Origin: Phycisphaerales bacterium
Lineage (GTDB): Bacteria > Planctomycetota > Phycisphaerae > Phycisphaerales > UBA1924
Reading direction: 5' to 3'
Length of the DNA: 64,000 nt
Assembly (NCBI GenBank): GCA_016699835.1
Contig: CP064987.1
Span: 186,001-250,000 of the forward strand
In this document: positions 1 to 8,641 of the stretch, piece after piece
How the letters are laid out: each line of letters starts with the position of its first letter
Position numbering within the stretch: position 1 is the stretch's first letter
Notes under the pieces: model-generated
Databases searched by the model: none
What the model saw: only the letters and a program-made list of their open reading frames with translations
Told to the model about the DNA's origin: nothing
Made by a program: the position numbers and the translations under genes

Positions 1-278
1 TCCGCACCAAGGCCGTCGCGGATTACGGCTATTACGCCTGGAACTCCAGCGCTGGTCGGATTCGCCTCCGCCGCGATCGCGTCGAACGCCCCACAGACAT
101 GCCCAACACCTGGCGCATCACCACGACCCACGGCGACGCCGAGGTCGGCCAGGTCTCACTCTATAAGGACGACGGCACGCTCATCCGCACCACTATGCCC
201 GACGGCACCATCATCGAACCGATCTCCTCCGACAAACTCATGCGCATGTGGAAGGCCAAAGGGCTCCCCGGCGCCTAG
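1..278 (+). CDS. C-terminal end of an unidentified protein (partial)
   Basis: The reading frame is open from base 3 to the TAG at 276-278, giving about 91 residues of a protein whose start lies before the window. The visible part is hydrophilic, with Asp-Gly turns (KDDGTL, PDGTI), and ends in KGLPGA. There is no membrane segment, cysteine cluster or motif that I recognise. It ends 35 nt before ruvB and runs in the same direction, so the two may be co-transcribed, but nothing else ties it to recombination. C-rich third positions agree with real coding in this strand context. Confidence 0.6.
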   Translation, partial: RTKAVADYGYYAWNSSAGRIRLRRDRVERPTDMPNTWRITTTHGDAEVGQVSLYKDDGTLIRTTMPDGTIIEPISSDKLMRMWKAKGLPGA

Positions 279-313
279 GAATCACAGTCCAACGCCACAC
301 GCACGGAGCAACT

Positions 314-1375
314 ATGGCGGTCGACCGAATTATCTCACCCACCGCCGACAACCCGCCCGACGAGCGCGCCGGCTGGGCCCTGCGCCCCACGTCGATTGCC
401 GAGTACATCGGCCAACCTGACCTCATCGAGAAGATCCGCATCGCCGTCCGTGCCGCCAAGATGCGCAAGGACCCGCTCGAGCACATGCTGCTCCACGGCC
501 CTCCAGGCCTCGGCAAGACCACCCTCGCCCACGTCCTCGCCCAGGAGATGGGGACAACGCTCCACTGCACCAGCGGGCCAGTCCTCGCCAAGGGCACCGA
601 CCTCGTCGCCCAACTCACACGCATCGCCCCCGGCGACATCCTCTTCATCGACGAGATCCACAGGCTCCCCATCAGCGTCGAGGAGTTCATCTATCCCGCA
701 ATGGAAGACTTCCGCATCGAGATCACTGTGGACAGCGGCATCAACGCCCGAACCGTCCAGATCAAGTGCAAGCCCTTCACACTCGTCGGCGCCACCACTC
801 GCGCCGGCCTCCTCAGTTCGCCCCTGCGTTCCCGCTTCGGCATGGTCCACCACCTGCGGTTCTATGACGAGCAGGAACTGCTGACCATCCTCCGCCGGAG
901 CGCAGGGCTCCTCGGCCTCGAGCGCTGTCCCGACGAGGCGCTCACCTCCCTCGCCGAACGTTCCCGGGGCACGCCCCGCATCGCCAATCGTCTCCTCCGC
1001 CGCGTCCGGGACTTCTCCCAGGTCAAAGAGAACGGCACCATGTCGAGAGTTGTCGTCGATCGCGCGCTCGGCCTCGAGGGCATCGACGAACTCGGGCTTG
1101 ACGACCTCGACCGGTCATATCTACGAACGATCAGCACCGTCTATGCCGGCGGGCCGGTCGGCCTCGAGACCGTTGCCGCCACCATGAGCGAGGACGCCGG
1201 CACACTCGAGGACGTCGTCGAGCCGTATCTCCTCCAGATCGGCTTCCTCGCGCGGACGCGAAAAGGCCGGATGCTCACCCGGCGCGCGTGCGACCACCTG
1301 GGCCTTGAGTTCAACGCCTCTGAAGACACGACGACAGAAACCGACCGTTCGGGCCTGCTCCCGGGAATCTCGTAA
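314..1375 (+). CDS. ruvB: Holliday junction branch migration ATPase RuvB
   Basis: 353-residue AAA+ motor that, with RuvA, drives branch migration of Holliday junctions in recombinational repair. Walker A GPPGLGKT is at residues 62-69, Walker B FIDEIH at 111-116, sensor 1 GATTRAG near 159-165 and the arginine finger in LRSRFG near 171-176. The winged-helix domain with RTRKGRMLTRRA closes the protein. An upstream in-frame ATG exists at 248, but the ATG at 314 has a GGAG 7-10 nt before it and gives the usual RuvB length and N-terminus. No ruvA or ruvC is adjacent. Confidence 0.97.
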   Translation: MAVDRIISPTADNPPDERAGWALRPTSIAEYIGQPDLIEKIRIAVRAAKMRKDPLEHMLLHGPPGLGKTTLAHVLAQEMGTTLHCTSGPVLAKGTDLVAQLTRIAPGDILFIDEIHRLPISVEEFIYPAMEDFRIEITVDSGINARTVQIKCKPFTLVGATTRAGLLSSPLRSRFGMVHHLRFYDEQELLTILRRSAGLLGLERCPDEALTSLAERSRGTPRIANRLLRRVRDFSQVKENGTMSRVVVDRALGLEGIDELGLDDLDRSYLRTISTVYAGGPVGLETVAATMSEDAGTLEDVVEPYLLQIGFLARTRKGRMLTRRACDHLGLEFNASEDTTTETDRSGLLPGIS

Positions 1376-1401
1376 GAATACAGATTGTTTCAGATCAAAG
1401 G

Positions 1402-1427
1402 CCGACGCGTGTCGTGGCTCGCGTCGG
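1402..1427. terminator. Hairpin between convergent ruvB and cdsZ-like gene
   Basis: Perfect 8-bp inverted repeat CCGACGCG / CGCGTCGG around a 10-nt loop, in the 57-nt gap between two genes that end toward each other. There is no long T tract, so it may act as a weak bidirectional terminator or only as an mRNA 3' end structure. Confidence 0.4.
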
Positions 1428-1432
1428 AAACA

Positions 1433-2245
1433 TCACCGCGCGGAGGCCTTCGCGCCCTTCTTTGCCGGCGGCGCCAGCGCTTCCTTCGCCACGTCATCGA
1501 TATACAGCACGCACTGGCACGACGCGCACAGCGTCAACCGTCCGCTCGACATCAGCCCCGCCACCGCCTCGATCGGGAGGGCCATCATGCACGACCCGCA
1601 GTTGTACTCGTGGCGTTTCGCGTCGTGGACCTCGATCGTCGCCATCGCGTCGTCGCCACGCTGCTCGAGAAGTTTCAAGAGCGTTCCCAACGCGTCCTGT
1701 GACACGTCCTTGGTCGCGGATCCACGCTCCTTCTTGAGTTCCTCGAGCCGTTCGCGGATCTCGGCATGTCGCTGATCCCGATCTGTCGTCGCGACCTGCT
1801 TCACGCTCGACCGCTGGCTCTTCGCCGACTCGATCTCCTCGATCTGCTTGCGGACCTCGTCGACCTTCGCCATGTGCTCTAGCGCCGCTGTTTCCATCGC
1901 GTCACGCTCGGTCTTGAACGTGTTCGCCTCGACCAGGAAGGCCTGGTATTCCTTGTTCGTCCGCGCCGTGTTCATCTGCTCGCGGACCGTGCGGATCCGC
2001 TCGTCGAGGCGCTTCATCTCGCCCTCGTTGTCCGCGGCCTTCGCCTGCAGCCTCTTCAGTTGAGTGGAGAGATCCGAGTGCTTCGACTCGATCTTGCTCA
2101 ACTGCCCATCCTGCTCGTTCAGGAACTTCTCCGCGGCCTTGAGCCTGGTCTGAAGTCCGCGAATCTGTTTCTCGACCAGGTACACCTTCAGCAGTTGCGA
2201 CGTCACGTCCATCAGGTACTCCACCGGCGACAACTCATGATACAC
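1433..2245 (-). CDS. Coiled-coil protein with C4 zinc ribbon (CdsZ/DUF164-like)
   Basis: 270 residues. Residues about 15-195 form a long heptad-rich coiled coil (many Lys, Glu, Gln, Leu). The C-terminus has two cysteine pairs, C216-x2-C219 and C240-x2-C243, which fit the C4-type zinc ribbon of the DUF164/CdsZ family. These are small helical-hairpin proteins; the chlamydial member has been linked to type III secretion chaperoning, but the role elsewhere is unclear. It follows cdsA by 21 nt on the same strand and is probably the last gene of the purA-uppS-cdsA transcript. The start at 2245 is the longest plausible one; Met12 is an alternative. Confidence 0.8.
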   Translation of the reverse strand: MYHELSPVEYLMDVTSQLLKVYLVEKQIRGLQTRLKAAEKFLNEQDGQLSKIESKHSDLSTQLKRLQAKAADNEGEMKRLDERIRTVREQMNTARTNKEYQAFLVEANTFKTERDAMETAALEHMAKVDEVRKQIEEIESAKSQRSSVKQVATTDRDQRHAEIRERLEELKKERGSATKDVSQDALGTLLKLLEQRGDDAMATIEVHDAKRHEYNCGSCMMALPIEAVAGLMSSGRLTLCASCQCVLYIDDVAKEALAPPAKKGAKASAR

Positions 2246-2266
2246 ACCCCACGTGAGCGCGTCACG

Positions 2267-3241
2267 CTAGATCGCCCCGGCATGGGCTTTCAGCCACCAG
2301 AACGCGATCGGGGCCACCAACAGGGGCGAGTCCAGCACGTCCAGAATGCCCCCAAACCCCGGGAGCGAATGCCCCGAGTCCTTGATCCCCGCGTCCCGCT
2401 TGAAGAGGCTCATCACCAGATCGCCCAGTTGCCCCACCACCGCGCACGCGGCGCCGACGACAAGCCCATGCCAGATCGCCAGAGTGGCCCCGTCATTTTC
2501 GCGCAAGAGCCACAACCCCGCCGCACCCACTCCCGCCGCGAGCGCGATCCCCCCGCCCAATCCCTCCCACGTCTTCCCCGGGCTGAGCCACGGGATGAGT
2601 TTGTGACGCCCGATCGCCTTCCCTGTGAAGTACGCCCCGATGTCGCACGCCTTGGTCGTTGCGAGAATCCAAAGCAGCACCCATGGCGAGTGCCCGCGCC
2701 GGATCGCGAGCACGAACCCGAAGAGCAGGCCGAGATACACGAACCCCAGCATCACGCCCCCAGCCGCCGTGATGATCCCCCGCGGGTCGCGATCCTTCGA
2801 GTAATAGAGCAGCGAGACCGCGAGCACGAGCGCCGCCACCGTGCTCACGCACGCCGCCGCCACATCACCCGGCAGCACCGCCGGCACGATCGACGACGCG
2901 AGCATCCCGCTCGCCGCCGCCAACCCCAGCACGCGCCGCGACGCGACCACGCCCTCGTCCTTCAGGATCGCCGCCAGTTCACGCGCCCCCCAGATCGAGA
3001 GCACGAGCATGATCGGGAGCACGATCGTCCCCGCGGGCCAGTTGCCCACACCGTCCGCATGTCCGAACAGCCGCGCCAGACCCTCGGGCATCACCCGCGC
3101 CGCGAGCCATCCGTCGAGCCACAGCAGCCCGACCAGCATCGCGATCAGCAGGGGTCCAAAGAGCAGACGTTGACGCACGGGTTCGGTTCTCCGCGAACGA
3201 ATCGTTGACGATCGACGCGGATCATTGGTCGCCCGAGGCAC
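2267..3241 (-). CDS. cdsA: Phosphatidate cytidylyltransferase CdsA
   Basis: Integral membrane enzyme, 324 residues, that makes CDP-diacylglycerol from phosphatidate and CTP, the entry point to phospholipid synthesis. It has about eight hydrophobic segments. The family signature is intact: SPGKTWEG at 220-227, then GQLGDLVMSLFKRDAGIKD from 270 with the conserved acidic metal-binding residues, and PGFGGILDVLDS before the last helix. The start used is a GTG with no clear Shine-Dalgarno, so the basic N-terminal tail of about 25 residues is uncertain. It lies 33 nt after uppS; the uppS-cdsA pairing is common in bacteria and joins two membrane-lipid steps. Confidence 0.95.
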   Translation of the reverse strand: MPRATNDPRRSSTIRSRRTEPVRQRLLFGPLLIAMLVGLLWLDGWLAARVMPEGLARLFGHADGVGNWPAGTIVLPIMLVLSIWGARELAAILKDEGVVASRRVLGLAAASGMLASSIVPAVLPGDVAAACVSTVAALVLAVSLLYYSKDRDPRGIITAAGGVMLGFVYLGLLFGFVLAIRRGHSPWVLLWILATTKACDIGAYFTGKAIGRHKLIPWLSPGKTWEGLGGGIALAAGVGAAGLWLLRENDGATLAIWHGLVVGAACAVVGQLGDLVMSLFKRDAGIKDSGHSLPGFGGILDVLDSPLLVAPIAFWWLKAHAGAI

Positions 3242-3274
3242 GGACGCGTTGCGATCAATCGACAGCGTCCGAAC

Positions 3275-4168
3275 TCAACGTCGTGGTGATTCGCCCGCTG
3301 AAGGGTCAATCCCCCCAAACCGCCTCGAACGCCCCGCATACTCACGAATCGCCTCGTGCAAGTGCCCGGCCGCAAAGTCAGGCCACAGCACCTCCGTCAC
3401 GAACAACTCGGCATAACTGATCTGCCACAGCAGGTAGTTGCTCACCCGCATCTCCCCGGCCGTGCGGATCAGGAGATCCGGATCTGGCAGCCCCGCTGTG
3501 GAAAGCCTCGACTCAAAGACCGACTCATCGACCGACTCGGGATCCAGCCGCCCCAAAGCCGCGTCCCGCGCGATCGCCCTCGCCGCGTCGGCAATCTCCG
3601 CACGCGACCCATAGTTGATCGCCAGGCACAAGGTTGAACCCGTGCAGTGCGCCGTCTCCGCCGTCATCCGATCGATCGCCGCCAGAACCTCCGCGGGCAG
3701 GCCATCGCGCCTTCCAATCGTCCGAAACCGGATGTTCTCGCGGATCATTTCCTCGCGTTCGCCGTCGAGATACGCCTTGCAGAGTTCCATGAGCGCGCGC
3801 ACCTCGTCGGCGGGCCTCTTCCAGTTCTCGAGCGAGAACGAGTACAGCGTCACCACCTCCACGCCCAGCGCGTTGCACTCGGTCAGCACCTCGCGCACGA
3901 CACGCACGCCGTTGCGATGCCCGAACTCGCGCGGGAACCCGCGCTGCTGCGCCCAGCGCCCGTTGCCGTCCATGATGATCGCGATGTGACGCGGGATGCG
4001 TGCCGGGCTGACACCGGACAACCGCGACAAGGGATCGGCCTCGGGACGGCGTTTCTGAATCGCCGCCAACGCCGCACGTCCCTCGGCATCGAGAGCCGTT
4101 GAACCAAGGACCGCGCTCGCCGTGTCCACGCTTCCGGTTGGAGTTGTCCCTGGATCCGTCCGTGTCAT
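3275..4168 (-). CDS. uppS: Isoprenyl (undecaprenyl) diphosphate synthase UppS
   Basis: 297-residue cis-prenyltransferase that extends farnesyl diphosphate with isopentenyl diphosphate to the C55 carrier used for cell-surface polysaccharides. The signature DGNGRWA is at 67-73 (catalytic Asp67), followed by the GH..G region, SLENWKR, and near the end the RTAGEMRVSNYLLWQ and YAELFVTEVLWP blocks. An upstream in-frame start at 4429 exists but runs through purA. The ATG at 4168 overlaps the purA stop as ATGA and is the natural start. The first about 50 residues are a poorly conserved extension. Confidence 0.96.
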   Translation of the reverse strand: MTRTDPGTTPTGSVDTASAVLGSTALDAEGRAALAAIQKRRPEADPLSRLSGVSPARIPRHIAIIMDGNGRWAQQRGFPREFGHRNGVRVVREVLTECNALGVEVVTLYSFSLENWKRPADEVRALMELCKAYLDGEREEMIRENIRFRTIGRRDGLPAEVLAAIDRMTAETAHCTGSTLCLAINYGSRAEIADAARAIARDAALGRLDPESVDESVFESRLSTAGLPDPDLLIRTAGEMRVSNYLLWQISYAELFVTEVLWPDFAAGHLHEAIREYAGRSRRFGGIDPSAGESPRR

Positions 4169-5532
4169 CGCCCCGCGTCCGCTCCAGCGTGGATCGTCTG
4201 CGTCCGATCGGGCCCGACGCTCACCAACGAGATCGGCACGCCCACAAACGACTCCACGAGGTCGATGTACGCCCGAGCACCCCGGGGAAGTTCGTCCATC
4301 GACCGCGCGTTGGACAAATCCTCGCCGAATCCCGCCAGTTCCGTCCACACAGGCTCGACCTCCGACAACGCCCGCGCATCCGCCGGGAACCGATCCGACA
4401 CGCCCGTTGGCGTCCGATACGACGTGCACACCCGCAACGTTTCGAACCCCGACAGCACATCAAAGAGCGTCATCGCGATCTCGGTCACGCCCTGCACCAT
4501 CACCGCGTACCGCACCGCGACCAGGTCCAGCCACCCCACACGCCGCGGCCTCCCTGTGGTCGTCCCGAACTCACGACCACGCTCGCGGATCCGGTCGGCC
4601 GTCGCGTCAAAGAGTTCCGTCGGCATCGGCCCGCCGCCCACCCGCGACGAGTACGCCTTCATCACCCCGATCACACGCCCCACCGCCGACATCGGCACGC
4701 CCGTCCCCGACGCGATCCCCGTCGTCCCCGTGCTCGAACTCGTCACATACGGGAACGTCCCGTGATCGACATCAAGCAGCGCCCCATTCGCCCCCTCAAA
4801 GAGCACCCGCTTCCCTCGCCGCAACAAATCATGCAACAAGTACGTCGTGTCCTGGATCGAATCCCCAAGCACGCGCCCGTGATCCAGCGCCCGCTCCACG
4901 ATCGAGTCGACGTCAAACCCCGCGGCGATCTCCGCATTCGGCCTTGTGTTCAGCCCTCGCGCCGCCGCCGACTTGATGCACGCCGACATCGCCACCCGAG
5001 TCCGCAGCACGTCCGGCCGGCGCAGGTCGCCCACGCGTACCGCCGTCGCCCGATGCACCTTGTCCGCATACGCCGGCCCGATCCCCCGCCGCGTCGTCCC
5101 GATCTTTCCGCCCCCGCCCGACCCCTCGCTCTCCGCGAGCAGATCCTCGCGCAGCGCGTCCTCGGCCTTGTGATACTCCAGGACCACATGCGCCCGGTCC
5201 GACAGGACCAACCCCGACGTCTCCACGCCCCGGCCCCGCAAACCATCGATCTCCGCGATCAACTTCTCCGGGTCCACCACCACGCCATTCCCGATGATGG
5301 CCGGCTTCCCCGGATACAGAATCCCCGACGGCACAAGGTGCAGCGCGAACCGCGTCCCACCCACCACCACCGAGTGCCCCGCGTTCGCCCCGCCATTGAA
5401 CCGCACGACGGCGTCATGGGTCGCCGCCAGCATGTCGACCAGTTTTCCCTTCCCCTCGTCGCCCCATTGCAACCCCACCACCGCCGTGGCGGGCACACGC
5501 GATCCTGTGACCTTGTTCGTCGACAATCCCAT
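4165..5532 (-). CDS. purA: Adenylosuccinate synthetase PurA
   Basis: 455-residue cytosolic enzyme joining IMP and aspartate with GTP to give adenylosuccinate in AMP synthesis. The N-terminal GLQWGDEGKGK block (20-30) is the conserved GTP/IMP loop. FNGGANAGH and the LFEGANGALLD and GTTTGRPRRVGWLDLV blocks are also present. The start chosen is the ATG at 5532, which has GAGG about 8 nt upstream; the frame stays open further up to 5643, but that extension has no family match. It overlaps uppS by 4 nt and probably heads a purA-uppS-cdsA-cdsZ transcript. Its promoter must lie in the 253-nt gap to the divergent zinc-ribbon gene. Confidence 0.97.
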   Translation of the reverse strand: MGLSTNKVTGSRVPATAVVGLQWGDEGKGKLVDMLAATHDAVVRFNGGANAGHSVVVGGTRFALHLVPSGILYPGKPAIIGNGVVVDPEKLIAEIDGLRGRGVETSGLVLSDRAHVVLEYHKAEDALREDLLAESEGSGGGGKIGTTRRGIGPAYADKVHRATAVRVGDLRRPDVLRTRVAMSACIKSAAARGLNTRPNAEIAAGFDVDSIVERALDHGRVLGDSIQDTTYLLHDLLRRGKRVLFEGANGALLDVDHGTFPYVTSSSTGTTGIASGTGVPMSAVGRVIGVMKAYSSRVGGGPMPTELFDATADRIRERGREFGTTTGRPRRVGWLDLVAVRYAVMVQGVTEIAMTLFDVLSGFETLRVCTSYRTPTGVSDRFPADARALSEVEPVWTELAGFGEDLSNARSMDELPRGARAYIDLVESFVGVPISLVSVGPDRTQTIHAGADAGR

Positions 5533-5785
5533 GAGGACCTCGGTACTGACGGTGGGCGAGCCCGTGAACGCTGCGGCCGATCCACGTATCAACGCGACAG
5601 GGTAGGGGATCGAATCGTTCTGGCAGGACCGATAGCCATGCACGGCCGCGAATCTCCCGCCTCGTATCGCCCCCTTCGTGAAGTGCCGCCCACACGTGGC
5701 CGATTAACGTGTGCTGGACGGGCGTCGGGTCGGCCTCACCAGGGAGACCCCTCCGACGCACCGCCCGCCACATAGGGCAATCGAC

Positions 5786-5965
5786 ATGGCGAGTGAAGAG
5801 ACCTACGTCCGAATGATGTGCCCGAACCTTGCCTGCCGAAAGGTTCTTTCGGTCCCCGCTGAAGCACGCGGGAAGACCGTCAAGTGCAAGGCCTGCGGGA
5901 GCAGCATCCGCGTCCCCAGCGTGACGAACGGGCCCAAGTCCACGCCGGGCGGCGCCCCGCGCTAA
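5786..5965 (+). CDS. Small two-pair zinc-ribbon protein
   Basis: 59 residues. It has CPNLAC near the N-terminus and CKAC about 20 residues later, i.e. two CxxC/CxxxxC pairs with basic residues between them (MMCPNLACRKV, KTVKCKACGSS). This is the MJ0042/zinc-ribbon style fold often found at the N-terminus of larger planctomycete proteins, here free-standing. A longer frame starts at 5711, but the ATG at 5786 gives a compact domain. The gene ends tail to tail with the FHA gene and the two stop codons overlap (TAA on plus, TAG on minus, sharing 5962-5965). Function is unknown. Confidence 0.6.
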   Translation: MASEETYVRMMCPNLACRKVLSVPAEARGKTVKCKACGSSIRVPSVTNGPKSTPGGAPR

Positions 5966-6513
5966 AGCTTCGGCGCGTCCTTGTCGTCCAGAAAATCAAA
6001 GTCCATCACGCTGCTGTCGTCCATCTCGAACTCGCGGTCGAGTTCCTTGTCCAACTCGCTCTCCACGCCCTCGAGAAGACTCGGCCTGCCCGTGACAGGC
6101 GGCGGCCCCTTCGCGGGTGCCGGGGGTGGCTTCGACGCGGGCTTTGCGGCGGGCTTCGTTGTGCTCGAGATCGGCTGGGCATCCTCCAACGCGTCTTGCG
6201 CGATGATCTCCTCGGGCCGACCGTTGATCCGCACTACAAACACAAACTTCCCGATCAGGAGCGCGTCACCCGCGTTCAACTCCATCAACCCCTCGACGCG
6301 CTTCCCGTTCACAAAAGTCCCGTTGCTCGATCCCAGATCCCGGATCATCACCCCAGAGTCCGTTGCCGTGATCTCGCAGTGCTGACGCGACACACTCGAA
6401 TCCGGCACGCGGATCTTGCAATCCGAGTGTCGCCCGATCACCTCGGACTGATGCCGAACCGGCACGTCCTGCTGCCCGCCGTCCGGACGAATCAGAACCA
6501 GTGATACTGTCAT
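5962..6513 (-). CDS. FHA-domain phosphothreonine-binding protein
   Basis: 183 residues. The FHA domain covers about 1-100 with all hallmark residues: GR at 27-28, SRQH at 42-45, and the SSNGTFVNG loop at 62-70. It should bind phosphothreonine on partner proteins. A Pro/Ala/Lys-rich linker (about 118-145) leads to a strongly acidic tail rich in Asp and Glu. No Ser/Thr kinase is adjacent, so the partner is not visible here. GGCGGAAG about 5 nt upstream of the ATG may serve as ribosome binding site. Confidence 0.88.
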   Translation of the reverse strand: MTVSLVLIRPDGGQQDVPVRHQSEVIGRHSDCKIRVPDSSVSRQHCEITATDSGVMIRDLGSSNGTFVNGKRVEGLMELNAGDALLIGKFVFVVRINGRPEEIIAQDALEDAQPISSTTKPAAKPASKPPPAPAKGPPPVTGRPSLLEGVESELDKELDREFEMDDSSVMDFDFLDDKDAPKL

Positions 6514-6627
6514 GCACTTCCGCCTTTCGAACGGCGCTTCCGTGCCTCATCGAGCTTTCACGATCGGGCACGCGGACCATACCGCCGCCAGGACAAACCA
6601 AACGCCCCGTCCACAATCCGAATCCAC

Positions 6628-7887
6628 GTGCAACAGCCTATCTCCATCCCCATCCGCAATCAAACCCAGGGCACGCCCCGGGCCATCATCGAACACGTCC
6701 TCTCTCAGACGGCCTCACCCCCCGTTCGTTCCCTCTACATCCACGTCCCCTTCTGTTTCCACAAGTGCCACTACTGCGATTTCTACAGCATCGTCGACCC
6801 GCGCGACCGCCAGGAACCCTTCACCGACCGCCTCATCCGCGAACTCGAAGCCCTCGCCCCGCTCACCCGGTCAAGCCCACTCCACACTATCTTCATCGGC
6901 GGAGGCACTCCCACCCTCCTCCGCCCTGAACTGTGGTTGCGCCTCCTCACCACGCTCAACAGCCACTTTGATCTCACCGATATCCGCGCAGGCCGCGGCG
7001 AGTTCACCGTCGAGTGCAACCCAGAAACCGCCACTCCCGAACTCTTCGATATCCTCCGCGCAGGCGGCGTCGATCGCCTCAGCCTCGGCGCCCAATCTTT
7101 CAACCCGATCCACCTCAAAACCCTCGAGCGATGGCACGACCCCGCCAACGTCGCTCGCGCCATCACACTCGCCAAAGCAGCCGGCATCGCCCGCCAGTCC
7201 ATCGATCTCATCTTTGCCATCCCGGGCCAGACTCTCGACGATTGGAAGTCCGACCTCCACGCCGCCCTCGCCCTCGGCGTCGATCACCTCTCCTGCTACA
7301 GCCTCACCTACGAGCCCAACACCGCCATGACCGCCCGCCTTAAGCGTGGCGAGTTCGCGCCCGCCGATGAAGACCTCGAGGTCGAGATGCACCACGAGAC
7401 CCTCCGCACTCTCCGGGCCGCCGGCCTCGATCGATACGAGGTCAGCAACTACGCGAGGTCCGGCGAGGAGTCCCGACACAACCTTGCCTACTGGCGCCAG
7501 CACCAATGGCTCGCCGCGGGTCCCAGCGCCAGCGCCCACGTCGCCGGCCATCGCTGGAAGAACTCCCCGCGCCTCGACGACTACCTCGCCATCGACGACG
7601 CCGGCTGTACCAATATCCAAGACCTCGAAACCCCCGACCCACGCCGTGCCCTCGCCGAAACGATCATGACCGGCCTGCGCCTGCGCGAAGGACTCGATCG
7701 CAACATCATCCTCGCAAATGCCGAACGCGTCACCCCCACGAGCAGCAAGCGTCTCGATCGAGTGATCTCACGCCTCACCCACCAGGGCTGGCTCCAGCCC
7801 GACGAGGGCCGCCTCGCCCTCACCGACGAGGGTTTCCTCTTCGCCGATTCAGCCGCCGCCGATCTCATGCGGTGTCTGAAGCCCTAG
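6628..7887 (+). CDS. hemW: Radical SAM heme chaperone HemW
   Basis: 419-residue radical SAM protein. The cluster motif is CFHKCHYC (C43, C47, C50) with the DF that follows, then FIGGGTPT and the HNLAYW block near 265. This pattern is typical of HemW, the heme-binding relative of coproporphyrinogen III dehydrogenase HemN, which delivers heme to respiratory proteins. The start is a GTG at 6628 with no good alternative. The last 23 nt overlap the end of the opposite-strand pseudouridine synthase gene. True HemN activity is unlikely because this group lacks the extra N-terminal HemN residues. Confidence 0.93.
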   Translation: MQQPISIPIRNQTQGTPRAIIEHVLSQTASPPVRSLYIHVPFCFHKCHYCDFYSIVDPRDRQEPFTDRLIRELEALAPLTRSSPLHTIFIGGGTPTLLRPELWLRLLTTLNSHFDLTDIRAGRGEFTVECNPETATPELFDILRAGGVDRLSLGAQSFNPIHLKTLERWHDPANVARAITLAKAAGIARQSIDLIFAIPGQTLDDWKSDLHAALALGVDHLSCYSLTYEPNTAMTARLKRGEFAPADEDLEVEMHHETLRTLRAAGLDRYEVSNYARSGEESRHNLAYWRQHQWLAAGPSASAHVAGHRWKNSPRLDDYLAIDDAGCTNIQDLETPDPRRALAETIMTGLRLREGLDRNIILANAERVTPTSSKRLDRVISRLTHQGWLQPDEGRLALTDEGFLFADSAAADLMRCLKP

Positions 7888-8641
7888 CCCCGTCCTCCCC
7901 CGCCAGCCGCAGATCAGGCCGGGGCAGTTCCAATCGCCGCAGCAGGTTTCGAAGATCGCTCGGCCAGCCCGTCGTCACATCCAGCGTCGCCCCCGTCACC
8001 GGATGTTCGAACGTCAACCGATGCGCGTGCAACCCCAGCCGCGAGCCCGTCTGTGCCTTCCCGCCATACAACGGATCACCCACGATCGGGCACCCGATCG
8101 CCTCCAGATGCACCCGCACCTGGTGCAGGCGTCCCGTGACCGGATGGCATTCCAGGAGCGCCCCAACCGCTGATTCCGCGAGCACGCGATACGCCGTGAC
8201 CGCCGTCTTTCCCGACGACGACACCCGCGCCAACTTCATCCGCGCCCCCTCGCGATTCCCCTCGAACTCCGCGATCGGCTTGCGGATCACGCCCTGCGCC
8301 TCGCGTGGCGTCCGTGCCGTCACCGCCCAATAGAACTTCTTCACCTCCCGCCCCTCGAACTTCTCTCGCATCGCGTCGTACGCGCTCGCCGTCAACGCGA
8401 TTACGATCAATCCGCTCGTGTCGCGATCGAGTCGATGCAGGAGCCCAAAGTCGCGAGAACTCCCCAGGTTCTGGAGTAATGCTCCCCACCGCGCGAACAG
8501 CCCGTTGAGCAGCGTGTCGTCCTCGTGCCCCTTTCCGGGCTGTGTCACCAGACGCGCCGGCTTCTCCACGACGACCACCGCCGAATCCTCGTGACGGATC
8601 CTGAAGGTGACATGCTCATTGGGTGTAACCGAGAGATTCAT
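7865..8641 (-). CDS. RluA-family RNA pseudouridine synthase
   Basis: 258 residues. The catalytic motif HRLDRDTSG lies at 69-77 with the nucleophilic Asp72, after VVVEKPARLVTQPG and before HPVTGRLHQVRVHL, all standard for the RluA/RluD family that isomerises uridines in rRNA or tRNA. There is no N-terminal S4 domain, so it is closer to RluA/RluC-like short forms; the target site cannot be told. The start at 8641 overlaps the stop of the upstream gene as ATGA. Its 3' end overlaps hemW by 23 nt in antisense. Confidence 0.92.
   Translation of the reverse strand: MNLSVTPNEHVTFRIRHEDSAVVVVEKPARLVTQPGKGHEDDTLLNGLFARWGALLQNLGSSRDFGLLHRLDRDTSGLIVIALTASAYDAMREKFEGREVKKFYWAVTARTPREAQGVIRKPIAEFEGNREGARMKLARVSSSGKTAVTAYRVLAESAVGALLECHPVTGRLHQVRVHLEAIGCPIVGDPLYGGKAQTGSRLGLHAHRLTFEHPVTGATLDVTTGWPSDLRNLLRRLELPRPDLRLAGEDGARASDTA

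Noticed and set aside
4099..5775. Long plus-strand open frame opposite purA
   Set aside because: Same kind of high-GC antisense shadow; purA and uppS are clear on the other strand.
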